A stretch of 64,000 nt of DNA from Nemertoderma westbladi (taxonomy: Eukaryota > Xenacoelomorpha > Nemertodermatida > Nemertodermatidae), in the NCBI GenBank assembly GCA_032718475.1, contig JAUCBJ010006756.1:1-64000 (forward strand). Direction: 5' to 3'. A program made the position numbers and the translations under genes. Shown in pieces: positions 33,603 through 44,733 of the stretch; the stretch's first letter is position 1; every line of letters starts with the position of its first letter. The notes under the pieces are model-generated. The model made no database searches. It worked only from the letters and a program-made list of their open reading frames with translations, and was not told where the DNA came from.

Positions 33603-36600
33603 TCATTGTTGTTCCATCATATATAACACTTTCTTATCCCAGCGTGTACCTACTCCACCCTTTGGTAAAGTAGATGCTACGGCTCCAATAACCATAGAAC
33701 TCTGATATTCATGAGACTTACCTAGCCAATCTAATTGTCTACAGATCTCCTGAATCTCATCGGAAAACTCTATAATCCCGCTGCTAATGAACTTTCGGGG
33801 CGCTACCAATTTTGCATACAAATACCTAGCTATGTTATTCCTATTACCATACCTGATGTTTAGTGTATCCCAAACTTGTCTTAATCCATCTGGATGTCCA
33901 ATAAACTTTAACGCCATTAACTTGGGAGATCCTTCCAAGCACTCAATGAGGAATCTAAGTTTCTCTCCGTTAGATAGCACAGAGTTCTGTATGTTATCTT
34001 TATAATATTCATTAAAAGGTAACCATTTCATCTCATCTCCATTGAACTTGACGATCTCTCCCACTTTACCGCTTGACGGGCTTCGGTTCTAGCCATTTGA
34101 CGCGTAAAACTTTCTTGGGCCATCGTGTTATTTAATATCGAGTTATCGGTATATAAATTTCTCGGATTATGATCAGGTCTATAAGGAATATCATTGTCAA
34201 CAGGTTTATAATTACCCCTAATAGGGTTCACTATAGGAGTTTTTACTTCACTAGCAGTATAGATGCGTGTAGGCTCCACACCTTGCGCATGAAATACTTC
34301 AGACCTAACAGGTTGACACATTGTTACCGGGGTTGGTGGTATACCCCTTTGGGTATTTACTAATTTATCGCGTTCTAACGCGATACTCTGCTGCACTTCT
34401 TGCAACTCTAACTTACTTTCCCTTACTGTGCCCTTGAACTGCTGAACAGTCTCCTGCATCTGCCCGAGCAGGAGATCCATCCCCCGCCGTCTCTCATCCA
34501 CCCACTCGACCGCCGAAGCGGGAGCCGCCAACATAGTAGCGGGTGGACGAGGGACAACGGGCGACAAATCATTAATATTTCGCTCGGAGTCCAGGACAGG
34601 AACTGTCTCAGGGGCCGTTCTGCTGGGCACAGGTAGTTTAGTACTGTGCAAAGGGAATTTAGAGGTAGGTTCTGGGAGTACAGGTGTCTCTATCACCGAA
34701 GGGGTGGCTTCGAGAACAGGCCTAATTATTTCAGGCTCATCTATTATAGTAGGGAGTCTTGCTACCCTAATAATTTTGTCTGTGGGTTCTGTACTACCTA
34801 AGTCTGTGCTAGCTAGTTGCCTTCTAACAGCTGGGGGCAAATCAGGCAATTTCTGACGGTGGGGCATTCTTCTATGCCTGCTTAGACGAGATCTATTTCT
34901 TCCGCCTTCAGGATCGGTGGTATCGCCTTCATCAGATGATGTAAATCCCTGCCTTTTGGGAGTAGATAGACTTATCATCTGCATTTGACTAGCTGTTAAC
35001 TGTTTATTTATGCAGTCTTGCTTCTCTTGAAGATTTTCCAACTCTAGTTGGGTGGTCTCTTCAGACGCTCTCCGTTCTGCTTCCGCCACTGCTAATTTTC
35101 TTTCCGCTTCTGCCGCTGCCACTGCCGCTTTTCTTTCCACTTCAGCCGCTGCCTCTGCTGCTTTTCTTTCCGCTTCTGCCGCTGCCTCTGCCGCTTTTCT
35201 TTCCACTTCTGCCTCTGCTGCTGCCGCTGCTGCTATCTTTCTGTCTTCTATACGTTTTTTCTTTACTTGTTCTTCTTGGACTCTAGCGATGCGGAGGCGT
35301 TCATCAAATTTAGCTTGGTTCGCAGCTAACATTTCCGCATCTATTGCATCCAACACAAGCTTGGCTCCTTCACTATTAGGGCGAAGTCCAGCCAGCCGTC
35401 TCCTCAACTCTTCATCACCTAGAAATCGTTGATAGTCTGACAGATAGATGTCAATAGCGTCCCTCTGCTGCGGTTTCTCTGCTGTCGCTTCGCTTTCCAC
35501 TTGAGAAAAGGTAGCGTCTGTTGATTCTCCATGGGTTGAGCGCTCAGCCAGCTGAGATTTCCACTGGGCCATTCCTTGAACCTTAAGACCCACCCGCTGG
35601 AACCAAGTCTTTATGGCAACTTGCAACGACGTGTATTGTCTTCTTTTCGAAGCTTCCTCAAAGGCAGATAAGATTAGTCTGATTCTTAGAATTCTTTCTC
35701 TAACTTGATAAAGCAGCTCTCCCTGCTCTTGAGGTCCTTGGCGTTGTTGAAACAGTTGTTCCTCATCATTAAATCATTAATATTTCGCTCGGAGTCCAGG
35801 ACAGGAACTGTCTCAGGGGCCGTTCTGCTGGGCACAGGTAGTTTAGTACTGTGCAAAGGGAATTTAGAGGTAGGTTCTGGGAGTACAGGTGTCTCTATCA
35901 CCGAAGGGGTGGCTTCGAGAACAGGCCTAATTATTTCAGGCTCATCTATTATAGTAGGGAGTCTTGCTACCCTAATAATTTTGTCTGTGGGTTCTGTACT
36001 ACCTAAGTCTGTGCTAGCTAGTTGCCTTCTAACAGCTGGGGGCAAATCAGGCAATTTCTGACGGTGGGGCATTCTTCTATGCCTGCTTAGACGAGATCTA
36101 TTTCTTCCGCCTTCAGGATTGGTGGTATCGCCTTCATCAGATGATGTAAATCCCTGCCTTTTGGGAGTAGATAGACTTATCATCTGCATTTGACTAGCTG
36201 TTAACTGTTTATTTATGCAGTCTTGCTTCTCTTGAAGATTTTCCAACTCTAGTTGGGTGGTCTCTTCAGACGCTCTCCGTTCTGCTTCCGCCACTGCTAA
36301 TTTTCTTTCCGCTTCTGCCGCTGCCACTGCCACTTTTCTTTCCACTTCAGCCGCTGCCTCTGCTGCTTTTCTTTCCGCTTCTGCCGCTGCCTCTGCCGCT
36401 TTTCTTTCCACTTCTGCCTCTGCTGCTGCCGCTGCTGCTATCTTTCTGTCTTCTATACGTTTTTTCTTTACTTGTTCTTCTTGGACTCTAGCGATGCGGA
36501 GGCGTTCATCAAATTTAGCTTGGTTCGCAGCTAACATTTCCGCATCTATTGCGTCCAACACAAGCTTGGCTCCTTCACTATTAGGGCGAAGTCCAGCCAG

Positions 36601-37620
36601 CCGTCTCCTCAACTCTTCATCACCTAGAAATCGTTGATAGTCTGACAGATAGATGTCAATAGCGTCCCTCTGCTGCGGTTTCTCTGCTGTCGCTTCGCTT
36701 TCCACTTGAGAAAAGATAGCGTCTGTTGATTCTCCATGGGTTGAGCGCTCAGCCAGCTGAGATTTCCACTGGGCCGTTCCTTGAACCTTGAGACCCACCC
36801 GCTGGAACCAAGTCTTTATGGCAACTTGCAACGATGTGTCTTGTCTTCTTTTCGAAGCTTCCTCAAAGGCAGATAAGATTAGTCTGATTCTTAGAATTCT
36901 TTCTCTAACTTGATAAAGCAGCTCTCCCTGCTCTTGAGGTCCTTGGGGTTGTTGAAACAGTTGTTCCTCTAATCGCTCCAAAGAGCTGAAGAATCCCTGT
37001 ACATATCCTGCTGCCAACCTCTTCCACACAGCTGGATCACTAGTGTCCTTTGTCACTCCCATCCTGTGTATGTCTTCCCAGGCAGCTTCCGATAAGTCAA
37101 ACGGGAGTCCGGGTCCGGGGAAGTTCCATTGCGACTCGACAATAGACTTCAGTTCCTCCCTTGTGTATCCCGCAAAACTATCCTTGGTCGATCGCTTACT
37201 TCTCGCCCAATCAATTTGGTGTTCCTCCACCGCAATCAATACCCTAGTGAGTACGGCTGCAGGAAGGATGAGAAGGGGATCCGAATAAACCGCATCTGCC
37301 ATCTTTGCTCCACGCTCGGGTGTCAGCTCTACAGTATCCGAACTACTGGAGCTGTCGTGCCGCTGAGAAATAAGTTCTCGGCTCGAGTGTTGCTGCTGTT
37401 TAACAGCTGCTTCTTGGTCCCGCTTGACTTGAGCCCGAGTGCCTATGATAGACCTATGGTGTTTGACTAGCCTAGGGTCTGATACTATTACTGGAGGGAT
37501 GACTTTTCTTACAGTAGGAGGTGAGTTGAACTTCGGTCTCAAATGTTCAGCACTCCTATCTGGGTCACAGATGGTTGTGTCTAGGAGACTGTCTGACAGG
37601 TTTTGCTTTGTGTCAGACAT
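33603..37620 (-). pseudogene. gag: Element D gag, broken by a 1.2-kb tandem duplication and frameshifts
   Basis: Starts MSDTKQNL at 37620. Residues ~100-290 are a folded-looking region (WNFPGPGLPFDL, VWKRLAAGYVQGFF), followed by an Ala/Glu/Lys-rich coiled coil (AEAERKAAEAAAE repeats), a Pro-rich linker and, in the last piece (34064-33603), the DUF1759-like capsid core (FNGDEMKWLPFNEYY, LRQVWDTLNIRYG). The segment 35771-36969 is repeated at 34566-35764, with period 1,205, which is not a multiple of 3, so the frame is destroyed at ~35765. A second frame change lies at about 34064. The coiled-coil extension is unusual for BEL/Pao gag. Confidence 0.85.
34566..36969. repeat. tandem duplication inside element D gag, two ~1.2-kb copies
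   Basis: Copies 34566-35764 and 35771-36969 with six bases (ATCATT) between. They differ by only a handful of substitutions (for example GATCGGTGG/GATTGGTGG and GCCGCTTTT/GCCACTTTT), so the duplication is recent relative to the element. Confidence 0.95.
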
Positions 37621-39743
37621 GTTTGTTTGTACAGTTGAATGCCTACTGCTATATTACAGTTAAAGCAAGTCTAGTAATTCAGTATCAACTGTTAGCCTAG
37701 TAATTAATTACCGATATCGTTACTCAGTGTAACGTGATATATTTACAATATATTAGAATACCGATATGCACTTATAGTATATATATAAGTATTATTACAG
37801 ACTAGTTTTGTCACAGAATACCGGTATATAATTTCAGCGCAAATATATAGAATATATAATAAGCCTATCGTGAATACCGGTATACAGCTTACACTTATAG
37901 TATATATAAGTATAATTATAGTCTAGAATTAATTACAGAATACCGGTATATAATTTCAGCACAAATATATAGAAATATATAATAAGCCTATCGTGAATAC
38001 CGGTATACAGCTTACACTTATAGTATATATAAGTACAATTATAGACTAAAATTAATTACAGAATACCGGTATATAATTTCAGCACAAATATATAGAAATA
38101 TAATAAGCCTATCATGAATACCGGTATATAATTTCAGCACAAATATATAGAAATATAATAAGCCTATCGTGAATACCGGTATATCAATTATTTTAGAATA
38201 ATTGAATTTCTGAATTTTAGGGTTACTTGGTTACTTTACTTTACTTTATTACCGTTATTTAAGCAGTAGTCCAACTGATATTAAGACCTAATTGTTGTAT
38301 AACAGGCCTACTATTTTATAAATCTATTTGAGTTGATTTATAATATATATATACCCGTATAATGGGTTTTTGTCAATATTTGAAATAAATGTTATTATTT
38401 CTGGGAAAGAGTCACTGCACAGAAGCTGTACGCTCTCAGTGAAGTGCTACTGGTTGGACACTAAAACAAATAATTCTAATTTGCCTAAGTTACTTAATAC
38501 TACAAATTACGTACAATTACAGGGTGAGATTACAATCTCTAAATAAACACAAAAATTACACGTACGAATTTTTAGGGTAATTTTACAAGAAGTCTACAAA
38601 CCAGCCTAACTAAGGGTTAGAATATCTGGCTATTACAAACGGACAGGATACTACGGTATTTGAAAGTAATAAAGCAGTAGTAAATATACTGCGTTGTCCA
38701 GATAGGAAAAATACCACCGTCTGATGACTTATAGCCATAACGCTATAAGTACTACATTATGTATCACGGAGTGTTCCTACCTAGAAGTTAATTACCGCGG
38801 CCTACCAGAGCCAACGTGCCTATTAACCACTTTACAACACAAATATACTGCCTACACACTAATTACCTTCGGAAAGCACTGTACACTAAACCCTAAATTA
38901 GGTACAAGTACTTATACAATAAATAACCATCAGTTAAAAATACTTGTACAGCTAAAAGAACCACGGTATCTGCCGGAGTGACCAAAGCATAAAATCTCCA
39001 GTCTTTACCTACGCCAAACAGCCCTGATGTAGTACCGGGGTTAATTTAACTATAACGGAATGTATAACAAGCACAATTACTGTAGGAATAAACTTGGGGT
39101 TTGTATGTTGCGAATAATCGCATAAACTCTGAATAATAAATATTACGCTACCCGTACAGACTACACAAACAAAATACAAACCAAATGCTGGCAGACTACT
39201 ATCAAGCCTAAATAAACAACAGTATATGCAGACTCCGAAATGGTTAGTTAGTATGCGTTCTAACCGAGTAGTACGACTTATTCTTTCGGGGGGGGGGGGG
39301 GATTTACCTTACAGCACTGGAAGCCCCTACGTTCCTAACTAGTACTTTATCGGACATACACTCTACACACACTGCAATCTCTTCAGACTTAACAACAGCC
39401 AGACAACAATCCAGCCTACAAATTATCTGTACAATCTGAGCAGGCTTACACGCCTTCTGTTCAATATTATCTTTCAAATAAATAAAACTGACAGAAATAG
39501 GCCTAAGTAAAATCCCAATAAAAACCAGGCGTCCCCGATTAAATATTAAGACCTACCGGTATATAATTATCAAATCGAATAATACTGCTGTACCTGTACT
39601 GCTGTAAGTACCGGTTGGGTGGTTAGGCAGTCAGGCCTACTGGTTACCGGTCGACCGGTACTTTACAACTGTTATTGTTCTTACCAGAACAATATTAAAC
39701 TGTATTTATTGCCTACACTGCAATCAGAAGATATAACTGTTAT
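37621..39743 (-). other. 5' leader of element D
   Basis: 2.1 kb between gag and the 5' LTR with no credible ORF. It holds the ACCGGTATA minisatellite (37811-38185), a poly-G run at 39290-39301, the palindrome TACCGGTCGACCGGTA (39645-39660) and the hairpin ATTGTTCT-TACC-AGAACAAT (about 39673-39692). AACTGTTATTGTTC occurs at 39667 and again across the LTR edge at 39735, which may mark a local rearrangement and explain why no primer-binding site is seen. The stretch ACCAAAGCAT near 38980 gives TTTGGTCACTCC on the minus strand, a primer-site look-alike far from the LTR. Confidence 0.65.
37811..38185. repeat. ACCGGTATA minisatellite, period ~122 bp
   Basis: GAATACCGGTATATAATTTC starts recur at about 37816, 37938 and 38061, with shorter copies at 38115 and 38171. 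Each unit carries CACAAATATATAGAAATAT, AATAAGCCTATCGTG and a second ACCGGTATACAGC. The palindrome ACCGGT is in every half-unit. Confidence 0.85.
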
Positions 39744-40627
39744 TGTTCGCGCTTTTAGACCTTTAGCAGTTTAACCTGCCAAATTTAGGTGTCTTCTAGG
39801 TTATAAATCGACTTTAGCCTATGACAAGTATTTGATACACTACATTAGCCGAAGCCAGCACACTGATCACACACTGCACACTGATCTGCCGACCTTCACT
39901 AATTTTAATCATATATAAGGAGAAGAGCAACCGACACATGTAGTGCCTATGAAATAGCATTAGATTCACTCCAAGACCACTATAATGTAAGTCGCAATTG
40001 CTATATGTAACCGGTCTCTCTAACCTTCAGTATATCAAGAAGATTGGGGTTTTCTGATTATTTATCGATATACTCCAAATATAACAATATTCCATCAACT
40101 GATACAATTAATAACCGACAGTAAATAGCAGTAAAATAATGCGGTGTTTGTATGTGACCAGGTTTGTTATGAGTTCGTTAGATAGAATAACAGTTATACG
40201 TTTCTATGATCAAAGCCGTTCTAATGTTTTGCTAAAGTCTGAAACACAGAATAATTCCACAGCCGATGTTCTAGGCTTAGGAAAAAAGGTAAACATAAAC
40301 CAGAATGCATTGCGCGATTTCCCGGAGGTTTCTGTACAAATAAAATGAAAATCGCTCTGATTGGTCGACCGAACAAAGAAAAAGTTACACGTGGACATAT
40401 CAGCTGATAGATGTCGTCATCAGAACTTACACTGTATCAAGAGTATTTTGGCGTATTGCGACATAAAATCGCTAGTTATGTCCGATAAAGTACACATACA
40501 GAAGAAATGGCTTTTTATGTCCACTAAAACACCGGTACAGTAAGGAAACGGCTTTTTATGTCCGCTAAAACACCTACAGAGTACTTTGGGTGGAAAATGA
40601 CTAGCTAATTCCGCAAAAGCCTTTACA
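39744..40627 (-). repeat. 5' LTR of element D
   Basis: 884 bp, the partner of 4611-8468. It lacks about 290 bp of that copy (junction near 39858) and lacks the DNA transposon, thus preserving that transposon's empty site at 40302-40303. On the minus strand it begins TGTAAAGGC and ends GCGCGAACA. The target duplication CTTTG is at 40628-40632. Confidence 0.9.
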
Positions 40628-41164
40628 CTTTGTCCAAATTCGATGGGGTTTTTATTTTTCAACTTAATTCGATGTCCTCTTTCAGCCTATCCATGTTTCA
40701 AAAACCCAAACAGCGCCGTTCAAAAATTAATTTTTTCTAGTTCTAGAATTTTACAAATTTCAAAAAAGTTGCAGTATTTTATTAACGCCTGTACGGAATT
40801 CGATAGCGTTTTCGATTTTTATATTAAACACAATATCCTGAATCTCATTAGCCTAGTTTCGCGTCACCAATGCCAAGACTTCATATTTTTTGAGGAAAAT
40901 TTTTCTAGAATAATTTTTATTTAATTACATTTATAGCGATTTCTTATTACTGGTTGCACATGAATTGAGTTTTCAATTTATTAACTAAACACGATATCGC
41001 GCATCGCACCAGCGTGGTTTCGAAATTCCAAAACGAGGTCTTCACTAGTTGCAGGTCGATTTTGTTCTGGAATTGAGCAACTAATATTAGATCGAATTTA
41101 TTAATAATTATTGTATGAAATATGATTGTATTTTTACATAATTATTAGTTCTATCAAATATTAG

Positions 41165-41490
41165 ACACAATGTTTGACTTTGTCCCTTCAAGCAGCACGT
41201 GAGTTTGGCTTTGACCCTTCGATATATGTATTTGCGCCCTTCGAGCAGCACGTGAGTTACATCAAATAATAGACACACTGTTTGACTTTGTCCCTTCGAG
41301 CAGCACGTGAGTTACATCAAATAATAGACACACTGTTTGACTTTGTCAATTCGAGCGGCACGTGAGTTTTGCTTTAACCCTTGATATGATGTTGCGCCCT
41401 TCGAGCAGCACGTGAGTTACATCAAATAATAGACACACTGTTTGACTTTGTCCCTTCGAGCAGCACGTGAGTTTGGCTTTGACTCTTCCA
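41165..41490. repeat. CACGTG (E-box) minisatellite, copy 2
   Basis: Same organisation as 931-1275; one CACGTG-bearing unit has GAGCGGCACGTG. About six CACGTG sites. Confidence 0.85.
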
Positions 41491-41499
41491 GCAGCAGGT

Positions 41500-42350
41500 G
41501 TCAATCGAGCCGAATCATTCCGATCGAGCCGAATAGAACCAACCGAGGCAATCAAGCCGAGTCGAGCCCAATCAAGCCGAGTCAAGCCGATCGGAGCCGA
41601 GTTGAGCCCAATCAAGCCGAGCGAGCCAGACTGAGCCGAGTCAAGCCCAATCGAGTCGAGTCGAGCCCAATAGAGCCGAGTCGAGCCCAATCAATCCTAG
41701 TCGAGCCCAATTGAGCCGGTCCGAGCCAAGTCGAGCCAGACTGTGCCAAGTTGAGCCAAATCGAGCCGAGTCAAGCCCAATCAATCCAAATCGAGCCGAG
41801 TCGAGCGGATTGAACCGAATCGAGCCCAATTGATCCAAGTCGTGTCGGATCGAGCCGAGTCAAACCCAATCGAGCCGAGTCAAGCCGTGTCACGCCAAAT
41901 TGAGCCGGACTGAGTCGAGTCGAGACCAATCAAGCCGAGTTGAGCCCAATCGAGCCAGACTGAGCCGAGTTAAGCCCAATCGAATCGAGTCGAGCCCAAT
42001 AGAGCCGAGTCGAGCCCAATCAAGCCTAGTCGAGCCCAATTGAGCCGGACCGAGCCCAGTCAGCCGGACTGAGCCAAGTTGAGCCAAATTGAGCCGAGTC
42101 AAGCCCAATCAATCCAAATCGAGCTGATTCGAGCCCAATCGAGCCGAGTTGAGACCAATCGAGCCAAGTCGAGCCCAATTAAGCCAAGTCGAGCCAGACC
42201 GAGCCGAGTCGAACCTAATCATGCCGATTGAGCCGAATCGAGCTGAGTAGAGTCGAGCCCAATCAAGTCGAGTCGCGCCCAATCGAACCAAACCGAGCCG
42301 ATCAAGCCAGGTCGAACTGAATCGAGACCAATCATGCCAGACCGAGCCTA
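41500..42350. repeat. CGAGCC minisatellite, copy 2
   Basis: Degenerate 10-bp unit in the same variant order as 1276-2175, with a few internal deletions, so the two arrays share a recent origin rather than independent expansion. Confidence 0.9.
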
Positions 42351-42416
42351 GCTCGTTGTGTCTTTTATTTGAAATAAAAATTCGGTTCCTTATCGGGCTG
42401 CTAGGCCCATCACTAG

Positions 42417-43229
42417 TTAGGAACCGAGAGGTTCATTACTGTAAGAATTGTTAGCTGACTGGCTGACTGGCTGGCTGGCTAATCTATAGCCAAAACTACT
42501 CTAACGATTTTGATGAAATTTTCACAGCGGCTGGATACCGCGATTCTAAGGTCCCTGGTATGTTCCGCTATTTCGTCCATGAGCCGTGGGCTCGAAAAAT
42601 AGACATAAACGAAAAAACGCCATAGGCGCAATGATAAAAACACCAGCTGGCACTCATGAAAAATGGATAGAGATGGCCTAGTAATGCTATTCTATAGGAA
42701 TGGCCACCTAACAAGGAAATGCTTTCTGTGCCAAGTATTATCCTCACTCTACAACTCAGACAGTAAGCAAACAAAAGCCGTGGGATTCTAATGTATTACA
42801 TCATAAGCTGATTGCTCTCCCAATAGCCCTCACACACTCAATGAATCGAATGAAATCGAATATCTATTAGCTTAATGCGAATAGCTGGTAAGCTGAATGC
42901 CATTTTAGTTATTGTGTAGGCCTACTACTGTTGACTGTAGAGTAGACTGCTATGTTGCATGTATTTAATTAAAATAATTTTCGTAGAGGGAAGTTAATTT
43001 GGGATTACTTTCTATCAGATGTAAGCAAAGCTGTTCAATGGGGTGGGCCATGGGACCCAAATATAGTACATTATGCATGGCAACCATTAATAAAATCATT
43101 CAGTCAACCTGAATGGTATTTGCTTTAGTTAACTACTGTGTGTGAAAAGCGAATTTATAATGTTACCCATACTTCAGGTAAATTAATTTTTAGATATTTT
43201 GTACTGAAGGCAAGGATTTCTGTTATAAT
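42417..43229 (+). mobile_element. H3: beta-type unit truncated by H4
   Basis: Starts TTAGGAACCGAGAGG after the CTAG of H2, with a (CTGG)n tract and a conserved block that decays after about 42640 into a less repeated stretch (42640-43229). Its last part (42930-43229) matches 46880-47165 in H6. There the sequence continues AATTAAAATAC, while here AATT is followed by the 5' end of H4. Confidence 0.6.
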
Positions 43230-44733
43230 TAGCAAGTCGTTAGACTTGATTACTGTAAGAATTGTTGACTGACTGGCTGACTGGCTGGCTGACTGGCTGG
43301 CTGACTGGCTGGCTGACTGACTGATCTACAGCCAAAACTGCTCTAACGAATTTGATGAAATTTTCACAGCGACTAGATACCACGATTCTAAGGTCCCTGG
43401 TATGATCGGCTACTCCGTCCATAGCCTCTGGGCTCGAAAAATAGAGATAAACGAAAAAACGCCATAGGCGCAATGGTAAAATAACATCAATGACAGCTGG
43501 TGTCCTGATGAAAAATGGCTTATGTAATGCATTTCTACACAAGGCTTAGTATAAATCGATGAGGTTGCCAAGATTATTGTACTTAGTACACCCATACTGT
43601 TTGTTTAGGCCCTGCACTCTCTGTCAAAGCAAATATTAACTGGTTGATTTAGTTTGTGGTTCTACACAGGCTTAGTATAAATCGATGAGGCTGTCAACTG
43701 TTTGGTTTAGTTTGCAATCTATTACCGCCTCAGCTGAATAACTCTTCCCCCTGCTGAATGACTATTAGGTATACAGTGTATCGGCTACATTATGCCAACA
43801 TTAATACTGTGGAGGCTGTATGCTTATAAGGTGGAATGTTTACTCAGCCTTATACTGATACTCTGTAAGGCTAAGACTAACATTATAGTTTGAAATATAA
43901 AAATCACTTCTTATTATCTGTATTGGGTTAATAATCACTGTGGCATTCAAAATGTTTTATAGTTGATTGACATTTAGTGCAAGCTGAATGACTGTTAGTT
44001 ACAGAGTACTACTGCACTGTATTTTATTTTTAAATCTTTCGTCCAACATTAATACTTTGGAGGTTGTATGCTTATAAGGCGAATGTTTACTCAGCTTCAT
44101 AGTGATACACTGTAAGGCTAACACTAACGTTATAGTTTAAAACATAAAAATCACTGCTTATTATCTGTATCAGGTTACACACTGTGGCATTCAAAATGTT
44201 TAAATGTTTTATAGGTGATTGATATTTAGTGCAAGCTGAATGACTGTAGGTTACAGAGTACTATTGCACTGTATTTTATTTTTAAATCTTTTGGCCAACA
44301 TTAATACTGTGGAGGCTGTATGCTTATAAGGCGGAATGTTTACTCAGCCTCATACTGATACTCTGTAAGGCTTACACTAACATTATAGTTTGAAATATAA
44401 AAATAACTGCTTATTATCTGTATTGGGTTAATCACTGTGGCATTCAAAATGTTTTGTTAGGTGAATGACATTTAGTGGCTAAGATTATTCTCTGTCAGAT
44501 TCCCTTCACACCATAGGCAAACATTGTTGAGGCTGAGGGAATTTACTTTAGTTTACTCTACTGAGTCATTCAGCTGAATGGATTTGAGCAATTGCCAAAT
44601 TACAGAGTGGGATCTCTCTCTGACCATAGATAAATAACACTTCCCTTCTGAACAAAGGTAAACATTGTTGAGGGAACTTACCTTTGATTGACGACTTCCG
44701 ACTTGCTTAACGGCGTCTTGACGCCGTCTCTAG
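43230..44733 (+). mobile_element. H4: alpha-type Helentron-like unit
   Basis: 1,504 bp, near-identical to H1. 5' AGCAAGTCG and hairpin CAAGTC-GTTA-GACTTG; 3' CGACTTGCT, stem-loop ACGGCGTC-TT-GACGCCGT, CTCTAG. It is inserted after AATT of H3, which fixes the 5' boundary independently of the tandem array. It carries the three ~250-bp internal repeats (from about 43800). Confidence 0.68.

Larger units (their letters stand above)
4611..40627 (-). mobile_element. Element D: large BEL/Pao-type LTR retrotransposon with nested insertions
   Basis: Flanked by CTTTG at 4606-4610 and 40628-40632; the empty target is seen in sister repeats. Terminal direct repeats (4611-8468 and 39744-40627) start TG and end CA. 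Minus orientation is supported by the purine-rich stretch next to the left LTR and by the gag and pol ORFs. Removing element B (16.7 kb), the DNA transposon (2.7 kb) and the gag duplication (1.2 kb) leaves about 15.4 kb, large for BEL/Pao. The gag-pol domain at 37620-28592 plus 11855-11802 is assigned to these LTRs because no other LTR pair surrounds it. A separate element nested in D would have to be younger than D and so show easily visible paired LTRs. No clear tRNA primer site follows the 5' LTR at 39743. The coding region has several stops and frameshifts, so it is inactive. Confidence 0.75.
40633..42416 (+). mobile_element. H2: beta-type Helentron-like unit, right part
   Basis: Resumes the AT-rich block exactly where it was cut at 4610, then an E-box minisatellite (41165-41490), the CGAGCC minisatellite (41500-42350), the subterminal TCGGTTCCT (reverse complement of AGGAACCGA at its 5' end, 3714-3722), a stem-loop with arms GGGCT/GGCCC, and CACTAG at 42416. 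The segment 40633-42350 is almost identical to 400-2170. Confidence 0.75.

Noticed and set aside
35052-35432. Plus-strand 126-residue Ala/Ser-rich ORFs (also 36257-36637)
   Set aside because: Antisense shadows of the Ala/Glu coiled coil in D gag.
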